From Hyphomicrobiaceae bacterium (lineage in GTDB: Bacteria; Pseudomonadota; Alphaproteobacteria; Rhizobiales; Hyphomicrobiaceae): 64,000 bases of DNA. Location: assembly GCA_022844275.1 (NCBI GenBank), contig JALHMB010000005.1, positions 372,001 through 436,000 of the forward strand, given 5' to 3'. A program made the position numbers and the translations under genes. Below are positions 9,841 through 19,285 of the stretch, piece after piece. Below the pieces are notes generated by a model. It made no database searches, was not told where the DNA came from, and worked only from the letters and a program-made list of their open reading frames with translations. Positions within the stretch are counted from its first letter, which is position 1. Every line of letters starts with the position of its first letter.

Positions 9841-11091
9841 TTAGTGCAGATTGGGCTGGGCGCCGGCGCCCTTCTCGTCGATGAGGCGACCGCTCGCGAA
9901 GCGGTCGAGGCGGAAGCCGGCGTTCAATGCGTGTGGTGCGTCGCGCGCGATCGTGTGGGCGAAGCACCAGCCCGATGCGGGCGTCGCCTTGAAGCCGCCG
10001 TAGCACCAGCCGCAGTTGAGATAGAGGCCATCGATCGGCGACTTGTCGATGATTGGCGAGCCATCCATCGACATGTCCATGATGCCGCCCCAGTGGCGCA
10101 GCGTCCTGAGGCGGCCGATGGCCGGCCAGAGCGCCATCCCGGCCTCATGCACATCCTCGATGATGTAGAGATTGCCGCGCTGCGCATAGGAATTGTAGCC
10201 GTCGATGTCGCCGCCGAAGACGAGGCCGCCCTTGTCCGACTGGCTGATGTAGAAGTGGCCGGCGCCGAAGGTGATAACCTGATCGATGACCGGCTTGATG
10301 CCTTCGCTGACGAAGGCTTGCAGGACGTGACTCTCGATCGGCAGCCTGAGGCCGGCCATGGCCGCGACGCGCGAGGAGTTGCCCGCGCACGCGAGCCCGA
10401 TCTTGCCGGCGCGAATGAAGCCGCGCGTCGTCTCGACGCCGACCGCGCGCCCGGCTTCGATGCGAATGCCGGTCACCTCGGTGTTCTGCAGAATGTCGAC
10501 GCCGCGGCTGTCGGCGCCGCGTGCATAGCCCCACGCTACCGCATCGTGCCGCGCGGTGCCGCCGCGCCGCTGGAGCAGGCCGCCGTGTATTGGAAAGCGT
10601 GCGTTCTCGAAGTCGAGGAAGGGCGCCATCGCGCGTACGCCGTCGGCGTCGATCAGCTCGGCATCGACGCCGGCGAGCCGCATGGCATTGCCGCGCCGAA
10701 CATAGGCATCACGCTGCGCGTCCGAGTGGTAGAGATTGAGGACGCCGCGCTGGCTCACCATGGCATTGTAGTTGAAGTCCTGCTCCAGGCCCTCCCAGAG
10801 CTTCATCGACCACTCGTAGAAGTGGGTGTTGTAGGGGAGCAGGTAGTTGGAGCGGATGATCGTGGTGTTGCGACCTACATTTCCGGAGCCGATGTAGCCC
10901 TTCTCGACCACGGCAACATTCGTCAGGCCGTGCTCCTTGGCGAGGTAGTAGGCCGTCGCCAGCCCATGTCCGCCGCCACCGACGATGACGATATCGTAGT
11001 GCGGCTTGGGCTCCGGCTCGCGCCAGGCGGGCGTCCAGCCTTTGCCGCCGCGCAGGCCTTCCCTCAGAACCGAGAAGATCGAATATTTCAT
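9841..11091 (-). CDS. soxB: Sarcosine oxidase, beta subunit (FAD-dependent)
   Basis: The 416-residue beta subunit holds the flavins of heterotetrameric sarcosine oxidase and performs N-demethylation. It has the dinucleotide-binding motif IVIVGGGGHGLATAYYLA near residues 34-51 and DAO-family blocks (SRVAAMAGLRLPIESHVLQAF; GLYLNCGWCYGGFKATPASG). It is the first gene of soxBDAG. No glyA, folD or purU gene, which often accompany this operon, is present in the window. A DUF2848 gene starts divergently 152 bp away. Confidence 0.96.
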   Translation of the reverse strand: MKYSIFSVLREGLRGGKGWTPAWREPEPKPHYDIVIVGGGGHGLATAYYLAKEHGLTNVAVVEKGYIGSGNVGRNTTIIRSNYLLPYNTHFYEWSMKLWEGLEQDFNYNAMVSQRGVLNLYHSDAQRDAYVRRGNAMRLAGVDAELIDADGVRAMAPFLDFENARFPIHGGLLQRRGGTARHDAVAWGYARGADSRGVDILQNTEVTGIRIEAGRAVGVETTRGFIRAGKIGLACAGNSSRVAAMAGLRLPIESHVLQAFVSEGIKPVIDQVITFGAGHFYISQSDKGGLVFGGDIDGYNSYAQRGNLYIIEDVHEAGMALWPAIGRLRTLRHWGGIMDMSMDGSPIIDKSPIDGLYLNCGWCYGGFKATPASGWCFAHTIARDAPHALNAGFRLDRFASGRLIDEKGAGAQPNLH

Positions 11092-11243
11092 GGAGTGTCC
11101 CCAGGGACCGGGGCGCGCCCGGCTGCACCGCGGTATTAGAGCGAGATCGCGCGCGAGGGAAGCGGTGCCTCCTGCATATCAGGGCTTGATCCTCGGGCAG
11201 CGGCGCCGGATGTTCACGCTTTCATGGAGCTGAGGAGCACCAC

Positions 11244-11930
11244 ATGCCTGTCCTGACCTTCGAGAAGCGCTCCGGCGGTCGCCGTACCAGCGCAAGCTTC
11301 ACGCCGAGCAATCTCGTCGTCGCCGGCTGGACGGGGACGGACGAGAAAGGCCTCCAGCATCATATCGAGGAGCTGGCGGCGCTCGGGGTACCGCCGCCGT
11401 CATCCGTTCCGGTTTTCTATCGGAATGCCGTATCGAACGTTATGCAGGTGGACCGCCTGCAGGTGCTCGGTCCGGACACCTCCGGCGAGGTCGAGCCGGT
11501 AGTGCTCGCCATGGACGACGGGCTCTGGCTCACGGTCGGTTCCGACCACACGGACCGCAAAGCCGAGGCCATGGGCATCGCGCTCTCGAAGCAGCTTTGC
11601 GCCAAGGTCGTGGGCTCGGCCACCTGGCGGCTCGACGATGTGGCCGGCCGCTGGGAGAGCTTGATCGTGCGTGCCCATGCCACCATCGACGGCAAGCGCG
11701 TCCTCTACCAGGAGGGGACCCTCAAGAGCCTTCGCCACCCGGCCGATCTGATCGCGCGCTATAGCGGCGGCAAGGGTCTCGCGCCCGGGACTGTGATGAT
11801 GGGCGGCACCATGTCGGCGATCGGCGGGATCAGACCGGCCACGCGCTTCGAGATGGAACTCGAAGACCCGGCGACGGGCGATCGCATCGCGCACGCCTAC
11901 GACATCGAGGTGCTGCCGGTCGTTTCGTGA
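11244..11930 (+). CDS. DUF2848 family protein (fumarylacetoacetate-hydrolase-like)
   Basis: This 228-residue protein resembles DUF2848, a family related to fumarylacetoacetate hydrolases and AraD1-type lyases. Supporting blocks are GWTGTDEKGLQHHIEELAALGVPPP, VGSDHTDRKAEAMGIALSKQLC and GTMSAIGGIRPA; the last resembles the carboxylate-binding loop of that superfamily. No biochemical role is established for the family. It is divergent from soxB and convergent with a lipase gene (12-bp gap). Its position beside sarcosine oxidase hints at a role in amine or organic-acid breakdown, which is inference only. Confidence 0.8.
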   Translation: MPVLTFEKRSGGRRTSASFTPSNLVVAGWTGTDEKGLQHHIEELAALGVPPPSSVPVFYRNAVSNVMQVDRLQVLGPDTSGEVEPVVLAMDDGLWLTVGSDHTDRKAEAMGIALSKQLCAKVVGSATWRLDDVAGRWESLIVRAHATIDGKRVLYQEGTLKSLRHPADLIARYSGGKGLAPGTVMMGGTMSAIGGIRPATRFEMELEDPATGDRIAHAYDIEVLPVVS

Positions 11931-11942
11931 TCTGCGACCCCG

Positions 11943-13136
11943 TCAGCACTCGCGCCGACACTCACGATCGACCTGCTGGATCGGCGAGAAATCGCAGGAA
12001 TCGTAGCGGAAGCGGCGACGCTCTGTTCGGGAACCTTCGCGTGTCGTCGTCGTGATCGCGTCCGTGCCTTGCCGCGCCTGACGTAGCGCCGGGCGCCGCC
12101 GCATGTCGCAGAGAATGCGTTTGGCGCCTTCCACGCCGGCTACAACCCGCGGCGCACACGCGCAGGATTCATGCGAGCTGCGGCGCTGGTTCTGGGCACA
12201 GCAGAGCACCGTACGACCCATGGCGAAGGCCATGCCGCCGATCGCGTGCTGGCGAAGTGCCAAGTCCATTTCGTCCAAGTTCTCGCGTCGGCGAGTTCGG
12301 ATCCATTCGGCGCCGTAGAGCTGATGGCTGCGGTTCCAGCCGAGAAGGGTCGCAGGCGCGCAAAGCGTCTGAGAAAGGATGTCGCGATCCTCGCGGATGT
12401 CGACGACTTGGTTGTCCTTGTAGGGCTCGGTGAAGCGGATCTGATTGGTGACGCAGGACGTGTTGAAGACCACGGCCGCGGTGCAGGGGAAGCCGCGCGC
12501 GATGTGGACGGCAAGGCCGCCACCCAACGAGTGGCCGGTCACGTGAAAGCGGACGACGCGCCCCTCGGCGCGCGCGAAAGCCTGCTTGCGGATATCTTTG
12601 AAGGCATCACGGGCGAGACGGTACTGGTCCCAGGGATTGAACCATTGAGTCACCCAGGAGGCGTTAGCGAGCGCGTCAGTCGGCGTCGGCAGCAATTCCG
12701 CCCAGCCGTCGCCGCCGATCTGGTCGGTGCCGCGAAAAGCGACGAGCACGTGGTCCTCGTTGTCGACCGTCCGGGCAAAGACCATGTAGCCGAGGCCGCT
12801 CGGGTCGGTCACCGGCTCGCCGACGACCTTCCAGCTCGGCTCGAATTTCACGAGATCACCGCTCTGGCGACCAGTCCCGCCATAGGCATTGAGACTGGCG
12901 ATGGCGTAGGGGAGAAAGGTCGCGGAGATATATTCCTTGTTCTCGCAGCCTTCCGGGTCATCGCATCCGGCCTCCGGGCCGCTCGAGGCGGCCTGCCGCA
13001 GGTCGGGTATGACCGGCGCCTTGCAGACGGCGGCGTTCTCGACCGTAATGCCGAGGGAGGCACGACTGACGGGCCCGCCATGCCACGCCGCGAGACCCAC
13101 CAGCGGCATGATCAGCACCATGAAAAAGCGACTCAT
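11943..13136 (-). CDS. Exported class 3 lipase-like hydrolase
   Basis: This 397-residue protein starts with a signal peptide (MSRFFMVLIMPLVGLAAW). The nucleophile elbow GHSLGGG lies at residues 201-207 and is preceded by the class-3 lipase block LVAFRGTD. The long tail after about residue 300 is rich in Cys and Arg, which is unusual and may be poorly structured or disulfide-linked. A GGGGGG run about 9 bp upstream of the ATG can act as ribosome-binding site. It is probably a periplasmic or secreted esterase or lipase; substrate unknown. Confidence 0.78.
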   Translation of the reverse strand: MSRFFMVLIMPLVGLAAWHGGPVSRASLGITVENAAVCKAPVIPDLRQAASSGPEAGCDDPEGCENKEYISATFLPYAIASLNAYGGTGRQSGDLVKFEPSWKVVGEPVTDPSGLGYMVFARTVDNEDHVLVAFRGTDQIGGDGWAELLPTPTDALANASWVTQWFNPWDQYRLARDAFKDIRKQAFARAEGRVVRFHVTGHSLGGGLAVHIARGFPCTAAVVFNTSCVTNQIRFTEPYKDNQVVDIREDRDILSQTLCAPATLLGWNRSHQLYGAEWIRTRRRENLDEMDLALRQHAIGGMAFAMGRTVLCCAQNQRRSSHESCACAPRVVAGVEGAKRILCDMRRRPALRQARQGTDAITTTTREGSRTERRRFRYDSCDFSPIQQVDRECRREC

Positions 13137-13357
13137 CGGATGTCCCCCCGCAGAATCGGCTCAGAGTATCGGCCAAGCGACTATCTGAAGAATGCGACAT
13201 TCGGCGGACCGCTGAGACAGTGCACGAGGTGTGGAAAGTGCGCGACAGGACTGGCGTAAAGGATATTGAATGACGCAGAGCGTTTGATCGCTGCCTCGCT
13301 CTTGCCCTTCGGGACAATTAGAACTACTCAAAAAGGAGCGGTACGGACTGAGCGCTC

Positions 13358-14044
13358 ATGGCGTCGCACAACGACATCACAATCGAGATCACGCCCCAGG
13401 TCCTGCTCAAGGCCTATTCATGCGGCATTTTCCCGATGGCCGAGAGCGCGGACGATCCCGCGTTGTACTGGATCGAGCCGCAGGCGCGGGGCATCCTGCC
13501 TCTCGACGCCGTGCATGTGCCGCGCCGGCTCGCGAAAACAGTACGACAGGGTACTTTCAAGGTCCGCATCAACAGCGACTTCGAGGCGGTGATCGATGGC
13601 TGCGCCGCATCGAAAGCCGGACGCCGCTCGACCTGGATAAATGCACGCATCCGCAGCCTCTATGGCGCCCTTTTCGCACAGGGGCACTGCCACACCGTCG
13701 AGACCTGGCGCGACGGTCGGATCGTCGGTGGCCTCTATGGCGTCGCCCTCGGCGGCGCCTTTTTCGGCGAAAGCATGTTCTCGACGGAGCGCGACGCGAG
13801 CAAGGTAGCGCTGGTCTATCTCTGCGCCCGGCTGGCGTATGGCGGCTTTACGTTGCTCGACACGCAGTTCGTCACCGACCATCTCCGGCAGTTCGGAACC
13901 ATCGAGGTCGAGCGGCAGGAATTCCATCGGCTGCTGGAACCGGCACTGACGCGTGAGGCCGATTTCCGTGCCCTGGCGCCGAATGCATCGCCTGACGAAA
14001 TCCTGGCGGCCCTGCGCGTGGATGCACTCCGCCACGAAGGCTGA
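13358..14044 (+). CDS. aat: Leucyl/phenylalanyl-tRNA--protein transferase
   Basis: Aat attaches Leu or Phe from aminoacyl-tRNA to proteins with N-terminal Lys or Arg, marking them for ClpS/ClpAP degradation. The 228-residue product has the family landmarks [15 protein letters not shown] near the N-terminus, [43 protein letters not shown], and [17 protein letters not shown]. The length is normal. The gene is convergent with the amidase gene that follows (13-bp gap) and has an unremarkable 220-bp upstream gap. Confidence 0.95.
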   Translation: MASHNDITIEITPQVLLKAYSCGIFPMAESADDPALYWIEPQARGILPLDAVHVPRRLAKTVRQGTFKVRINSDFEAVIDGCAASKAGRRSTWINARIRSLYGALFAQGHCHTVETWRDGRIVGGLYGVALGGAFFGESMFSTERDASKVALVYLCARLAYGGFTLLDTQFVTDHLRQFGTIEVERQEFHRLLEPALTREADFRALAPNASPDEILAALRVDALRHEG

Positions 14045-14057
14045 CGGACCGCCGGCC

Positions 14058-15395
14058 TTACATGGGCAGGCGCGCGCCCTGATGGCTGAAGTAGTTATCG
14101 ATCGCCGAGCGGATTGAGCGGGCGACATTACGCCGCCATTCTTCCGAGCGGAGCTGCGCGGCATCGGCGCTGTTCGTCACATAGGCGAGCTCGATCAGAA
14201 CCGCCGGCACCTTGGCCGTCAGGAGAACCTGGAACGCAGCATTGCGATCCGGATTCTCGTTCATGTTGGTGCTGCGGCCCATGTTCTCGATTACGGCGCG
14301 CGCGAAGAGACCTGTGCGATCACGGGTCGACTCGACCTCGCGACCGGCAAGATCGGCGAGAATGCTCTTTACGGCCGGACCCTGCCGTCCAATGGACTTC
14401 AGCGAGGAGAGCTCGCTTTCGGAGAGGGCGTCGTTCGCGCTCTCCCGGCGGGCCGACGCCGCAAGATTGTTGGCGACTGAATCGCGCAGCGAATAGATCG
14501 TCGCACCGCGCGCCCGCGCGGTCGCGTAGTCGGCGTGAATGGCGATGAACAGGGCCGCCTTGCGCTCCTCGGCGAATTCGCGGCGCTCCTCGAGGGGTAC
14601 GAATGTATCGTCCTCACGGGTCATGGCAACGCGGTAGTTGCCGCTCGCGCGAAGCTGATCACGGAGCGTCTTCGCGAAAGCCAGCACCACGTCCTTTTCG
14701 ACCGTCCCATTGCGCATGGCGCCGGAGTCGTGTCCGCCGTGGCCGGGGTCCAGAACGATCAACGGCTTGTAGGAGTTGGCAGCGCGCTTGTCGGGCCGCT
14801 CGGCCGGACGGGGCACCGGCGGCTGTATCCCCCCGGAGATGCTGGCGCGTTGCACCGCCGCCGCCGGGATGGCCACTGCGGCTTGCACGAGCGAGTTCAT
14901 GTCGGTTGCAGCAGGCGCGATCTCGAGCGACAGAAGTATCGGCCCGTTACTCCCGCCGCCGCCGAGGATCTCCGATTTCTCGACCACAACCGGCTCGGTC
15001 ACGTCGATCACGACCCGCATCTTGCCTGGGGCGCCGAGCCCGGCGCGAAAACCGCTGACGATGCCGACGGGCTGGCCCGTAAGCGATGGAGGAAGTTGCA
15101 GCTTGACGGTCGGCAGATCGACGATCACCCGGTTGGGGTTAGGCAGCGACTGCACCTGATAGTCGACCCGACGCTCGAGCGCGATCACGAAACGGGTCTT
15201 CTTGGGGGCTTGGGCCGGCGATGTCGGGACGGGGACCGCTGCGGCGGCGATTTCGGTCTGTGCGGCAGCCAGTGCCGACTGAGCGACGGCTTCCCCTATG
15301 CCCGTGCCTCCAGCAACGGCGAGCACAATGGCCTGCAAACGCATGAACGCACGCAACCGGAAAGCCTCCCGGCTACCTGCACCTGCCTGAAACAT
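14058..15395 (-). CDS. N-acetylmuramoyl-L-alanine amidase with AMIN domain (AmiC type)
   Basis: This periplasmic enzyme cleaves the amide between MurNAc and the stem peptide during daughter-cell separation. The 445-residue product has an N-terminal export segment, an AMIN domain (about residues 68-155) and a zinc-dependent Amidase_3 catalytic domain from about 210. Zinc-ligand motifs are LDPGHGGHDSGA (His 219 area), the glutamate in NGTVEKDVVL, and the histidine in FIAIHADYA. A Met at residue 18 (MRLQAIVLAVAGG) could be the real start and gives a cleaner signal peptide. Confidence 0.92.
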   Translation of the reverse strand: MFQAGAGSREAFRLRAFMRLQAIVLAVAGGTGIGEAVAQSALAAAQTEIAAAAVPVPTSPAQAPKKTRFVIALERRVDYQVQSLPNPNRVIVDLPTVKLQLPPSLTGQPVGIVSGFRAGLGAPGKMRVVIDVTEPVVVEKSEILGGGGSNGPILLSLEIAPAATDMNSLVQAAVAIPAAAVQRASISGGIQPPVPRPAERPDKRAANSYKPLIVLDPGHGGHDSGAMRNGTVEKDVVLAFAKTLRDQLRASGNYRVAMTREDDTFVPLEERREFAEERKAALFIAIHADYATARARGATIYSLRDSVANNLAASARRESANDALSESELSSLKSIGRQGPAVKSILADLAGREVESTRDRTGLFARAVIENMGRSTNMNENPDRNAAFQVLLTAKVPAVLIELAYVTNSADAAQLRSEEWRRNVARSIRSAIDNYFSHQGARLPM

Positions 15396-15767
15396 GACGA
15401 CTAACCCCCGTCAACGCGACACCCGTTTCAGTGGTGAGCTCGATGAACCTAGACCCGGAACGTGGCCTTTTCCGGGAAAACCCTGGCTCTTGTTATGAAA
15501 CGGTGAAGGTTAAAATCCCGCAAAGGCGCGTATCGCACCCACGGGCCGGGCAGCTGGTTTCGCGACCGGGGGCCCCGCTACGTTCATCAGGTCGCAATCC
15601 CGGCAGCGGTGGCGCTGTTTCAGGCTGCGGTCCATTTGACTTTGTATGTCGAGCCGTCGTCATATCCATGCGTCTAGGGCTGTAACGCCCATCCTAATCG
15701 GTTTCGGCGGTCGGCTTGCCGTGCAGCCGGCTGGTGGAAGAAGTATCAACGAAAGGGGAGGCTCATA
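15396..15767. promoter_or_regulatory. 372-bp divergent intergenic region between the amidase and ABC-transporter genes
   Basis: This gap must hold promoters for both flanking genes. A TTGACT at 15636-15641 with an AT-rich TCATAT about 18 bp downstream is a weak candidate for the plus-strand transporter promoter. A good ribosome-binding site (AAAGGGGAGG) lies just before the ATG at 15768. No gene or RNA was recognised in the rest. Confidence 0.3.
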
Positions 15768-17345
15768 ATGAGCACAATGCGTCGCGCGCTTGCCGTACTG
15801 ACGGCGGCCGCCACTATTCCTTTGCTTGCGACTGTTGCGAACGCCCAGAAGACACTCCGGTTTGTTCCCCACTCGGATCTCAAGATCCTCGATCCGATCT
15901 GGACGACGGCCTACATCGTCCGCAATCACGGCTACATGGTCTACGACACCTTGTTCGGCATGGACGACAAGGGTGAGATCAAGCCGCAGATGGTCGACAC
16001 GTACACGCTGTCGGACGACAAGCTCACCTGGACCATGACGCTGCGCGACGGCCTCACCTGGCATGATGGCCAGCCGGTCACGACCGCAGACATCATCCCC
16101 TCGATCAAGCGCTGGGCGGCGAAAGATTCGATGGGCCAGAAGATGTTCTCCTTCGTCGACTCGATCGACGCCAAGGACGCCAAGACCTTCGTGATCAAGC
16201 TGAAGTCGCCGACCGGTCTGGTGCTGCTGGCGCTCGGTAAGCCCTCCTCGAACGTGCCGTTCATGATGCCGAAGCGCGTCGCCGAGACGGATCCTAACAA
16301 GCAGATTGAGGAGTTCATCGGCTCGGGCCCCTATGTCTTCAAGCGCGACGAATGGCAGCCGGGCAGCAAGATCGTCTACGTGAAGTTCGAGGGTTACAAG
16401 CCGCGCTCGGAGCCGCCGTCAGGGACGACGGGCGGCAAGGTCGTGAAGGTGGACCGCGTCGAATGGCGTCCCATCCGCGACCACCAGCAGGCGGTCAATG
16501 CGCTGCTGGCCGGCGAGGTGGACTACATCGAGTCCCCGCCCCACGATCTCGTTCCTCTGATCAAGAAGAGCAAGGACATCTATACTTTCAATTGGAACCC
16601 TCTCGGGAACCAATTCACTTTCCGCTTCAATGTCCTGCACAAGCCCTTCGACAATCCGAAGGTACGTGAGGCGCTGTTTTATGCCTTCAATCAGGAGGAC
16701 TTCCTCAAGGCCGTCGTCGGCACGGAGGAGTTCTACAAGCTCTGTAAGGGCATGTTCATCTGCGGCACGCCGTTTGGCACCGAGGCGGGCTTCGAAGACA
16801 AGCTCGAGTCGAACTTCAAGAAGGCGCGCGAGCTGCTCGCCGAGGCCAAGTACGACGGCACGCCGATCGTTCTTATGCACTCGACCGATCTCCAAGTGCT
16901 GACCAACCTCGCGCCGGTTGCCAAGTCTCTCATGGAGCGGGCCGGTCTCAAGGTCGACATGCAGTCCATGGACTGGCAGACGGTCGTCGCCCGTCGCTCG
17001 AAGAAGGATGCGCCGGAAGCTGGCGGCTGGCACGCGTTCCTCACTTCGTGGGTGGCAGGTGACCTACTCAACCCGGTGATGGCGGGCTTCGTGAACGCGG
17101 GCTGCGACAAGGCGATGTTTGGCTGGCCCTGCGACGAGCAGATCGAGAAGCTGCGGGATGATTTCGCGCGTGAGACGGATCCCGCAAAGCAGAAGGCGAT
17201 CGTCGAGGCCGTCCAGAAGCGTGTGGCCGTGTACCCGACGCACATTCATCTGGGTCAGTGGTACAACCCCGGTGCGCTGCGCAACAATGTGAAGGGTGTC
17301 GTCGCCGCCCCGGCGCCGGTGCTCTGGAACATTTCTATCGAGTAA
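15768..17345 (+). CDS. ABC transporter substrate-binding protein, family 5 (copy 1)
   Basis: This 525-residue periplasmic binding protein of the peptide/nickel (SBP_bac_5) type has a signal peptide (MSTMRRALAVLTAAATIPLL, cleavage near VANAQ) and the family block around LRDGLTWHDGQPVTTADIIPSIKRW. It is the first of two tandem paralogues, most of whose residues are identical to those of the gene at 17603. A strong terminator follows the stop, so this copy may be expressed separately from the permease genes. Substrate could be oligopeptides or another small molecule; the sequence does not decide. Confidence 0.9.
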   Translation: MSTMRRALAVLTAAATIPLLATVANAQKTLRFVPHSDLKILDPIWTTAYIVRNHGYMVYDTLFGMDDKGEIKPQMVDTYTLSDDKLTWTMTLRDGLTWHDGQPVTTADIIPSIKRWAAKDSMGQKMFSFVDSIDAKDAKTFVIKLKSPTGLVLLALGKPSSNVPFMMPKRVAETDPNKQIEEFIGSGPYVFKRDEWQPGSKIVYVKFEGYKPRSEPPSGTTGGKVVKVDRVEWRPIRDHQQAVNALLAGEVDYIESPPHDLVPLIKKSKDIYTFNWNPLGNQFTFRFNVLHKPFDNPKVREALFYAFNQEDFLKAVVGTEEFYKLCKGMFICGTPFGTEAGFEDKLESNFKKARELLAEAKYDGTPIVLMHSTDLQVLTNLAPVAKSLMERAGLKVDMQSMDWQTVVARRSKKDAPEAGGWHAFLTSWVAGDLLNPVMAGFVNAGCDKAMFGWPCDEQIEKLRDDFARETDPAKQKAIVEAVQKRVAVYPTHIHLGQWYNPGALRNNVKGVVAAPAPVLWNISIE

Positions 17346-17381
17346 CTCATTCGGCGCAACGCCGCGCCGGACCGAGTGCAG

Positions 17382-17425
17382 CGGCCGAGCGAGACCTCAG
17401 TGGTTTTGCTCGGCCGTTTTCTTTT
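17382..17425 (+). terminator. Intrinsic terminator between the two binding-protein genes
   Basis: A perfect 9-bp GC-rich stem (CGGCCGAGC at 17382-17390 with GCTCGGCCG at 17408-17416) is followed by TTTTCTTTT. It lies 36 bp after the first binding-protein stop and should separate its mRNA from the downstream paralogue and permeases. Confidence 0.8.
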
Positions 17426-17602
17426 CGCATCGCACACATCACCTTTTGCGCACTAAGTGCCGCTTCTACCAGCATTAATGACCGCAATTTGTGCGGTGCA
17501 GCGTTTGACTTCCCATCCAGGGCAACGGGCATAATGCGCGCCATCGGCCTTTTTGCCTGTACGTGGATTTTGATCCGAATCGACCTCGAAGGGAGCCCCT
17601 GA

Positions 17603-19180
17603 ATGAGCACTATGCGTCGTACGCTGACCGCAGTTGCGGTGGCGGCCGCAGTTCCATTTTTCATGACGGAGGCGTCCGCGCAGAAGAGCCTGCGGTTCGT
17701 CCCCCACTCCGATCTCAAGATCCTCGATCCGATCTGGACCACCGCGTACATCGTTCGCAACCATGGTTACATGGTCTACGACACGCTCTTTGGCATGGAC
17801 GATAAGGGCGAGATCAAGCCGCAAATGGTCGACAGCTACAAGCTGTCCGACGACAAGCTCACCTGGACCATGACGCTGCGGGACGGCCTGGCCTGGCACG
17901 ATGGCCAGCCGGTCACGACCGCCGACGTCATTCCCTCGATCAAGCGCTGGGCGGCGAAGGATTCGATGGGCCAGAAGATGATGTCCTTCGTCGCCTCGAT
18001 CGAGGCGAAGGATGCCAAGACCTTCGAGATCAAGCTCAAGGAGCCGACCGGCCTGGTGCTGCTGGCGCTCGGAAAACCCTCGTCGAACGTGCCGTTCATG
18101 ATGCCGAAGCGAGTCGCCGAAGGCGATCCGAACAAGCAGATCGAGGAGTTCACCGGCTCGGGTCCGTTCGTCTTCAAGCGCGACGAGTGGGTTCCCGGCA
18201 GCAAGATCGTTTACGTGAAGTTCGCGGGCTACAAGCCGCGCTCGGAGCCGCCGTCAGGGACGACGGGCGGCAAAGTCGTGAAGGTGGATCGTGTCGAGTG
18301 GCTTCCGATCCGCGACCATCAACAGGCCGTCAACGCGCTCCTCGCCGGCGAGGTCGACTATATCGAGGCACCGCCGCACGACCTCCACCCGCTAATCAAG
18401 AAGAGCAAAGATATCTACATGTTCAACTGGAACCCGCTCGGGAGCCAGTACACGTTCCGCTTCAACGTCCTGCATAAGCCCTTCGACAATCCGAAGGTGC
18501 GCCAGGCCGTCCTGCATGCGTTCAATCAGGAAGACTTCCTGAAGGCGACTGTCGGCTCGGAGGAATATTACAAGGTCTGCAAGGGCCTGTTTGTCTGCGG
18601 TACGCCATTCGGCACCGAGGTCGGCTTCGAGGACATGCTCGAGTCGAACTTCAAGAAGGCGCGCGAGCTGCTCACCGAGGCCAAGTACGACGGCACGCCG
18701 ATCGTGCTGATGCAGTCGACCGACAATCAGTCGCTGACCAATCTCGCACCCGTCGCCAAGTCGCTCATGGAGCGGGCGGGCTTCAAGGTCGATATGCAGT
18801 CCATGGACTGGCAGACGGTCGTTGCACGACGCGTCAAGAAGGATCCGCCAGCGGCGGGCGGCTGGCACGCCTTCCTGACGTCATGGGTCGCCGGCGATCT
18901 GCTCAATCCGGTGATGGCGGGCTTCGTGAACGCTGCTTGCGACAAGGCGATGTTCGGCTGGCCCTGCGACGAGCAGATCGAGAAGCTGCGGGATGACTTT
19001 GCGAAAGAGGTCGACCCGGCCAAGCAGAAAGCCATCGTCGAGGCCATCCAGAAGCGTGTTGCCGAGTATCCGACGCACGCTCATCTGGGCCAGTTCTACA
19101 ACCACGGCGCACTGCGGAACAATGTGAAGGGCGTCGTGCCAGCTCCCGCTCCCGTGCTTTGGAATATCACAATTGAATAA
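17603..19180 (+). CDS. ABC transporter substrate-binding protein, family 5 (copy 2)
   Basis: This is a 525-residue paralogue of the preceding gene, same length, with a diverged signal peptide (MSTMRRTLTAVAVAAAVPFF, cleavage near EASAQ) and a nearly superimposable mature domain. Differences are scattered, with no frameshift. It is followed by the two permeases and the ATPase of the same system, with a perfect hairpin in the 105-bp gap. The pair probably arose by tandem duplication and may now serve related ligands. A GAAGGGAGCC ribosome-binding site precedes the ATG. Confidence 0.9.
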   Translation: MSTMRRTLTAVAVAAAVPFFMTEASAQKSLRFVPHSDLKILDPIWTTAYIVRNHGYMVYDTLFGMDDKGEIKPQMVDSYKLSDDKLTWTMTLRDGLAWHDGQPVTTADVIPSIKRWAAKDSMGQKMMSFVASIEAKDAKTFEIKLKEPTGLVLLALGKPSSNVPFMMPKRVAEGDPNKQIEEFTGSGPFVFKRDEWVPGSKIVYVKFAGYKPRSEPPSGTTGGKVVKVDRVEWLPIRDHQQAVNALLAGEVDYIEAPPHDLHPLIKKSKDIYMFNWNPLGSQYTFRFNVLHKPFDNPKVRQAVLHAFNQEDFLKATVGSEEYYKVCKGLFVCGTPFGTEVGFEDMLESNFKKARELLTEAKYDGTPIVLMQSTDNQSLTNLAPVAKSLMERAGFKVDMQSMDWQTVVARRVKKDPPAAGGWHAFLTSWVAGDLLNPVMAGFVNAACDKAMFGWPCDEQIEKLRDDFAKEVDPAKQKAIVEAIQKRVAEYPTHAHLGQFYNHGALRNNVKGVVPAPAPVLWNITIE

Positions 19181-19198
19181 TGGGGCAGGTCACGTATT

Positions 19199-19226
19199 GT
19201 ATTCCCGGCGGGCTCGCCGGGAATAC
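19199..19226 (+). other. Perfect intercistronic hairpin between binding protein and permease
   Basis: GTATTCCCGGCG at 19199-19210 pairs perfectly with CGCCGGGAATAC at 19215-19226 around the loop GGCT. No T-run follows, so it is not a typical terminator. In binding-protein operons such hairpins often protect the upstream mRNA from 3' decay and give more binding protein than permease; that role is inferred here. Confidence 0.7.
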
Positions 19227-19285
19227 AGCGTTGCTGTCGGTTAACGCCCGTCTCGGCAGTTTGCAGAGCACAGATCAGGAATTCC

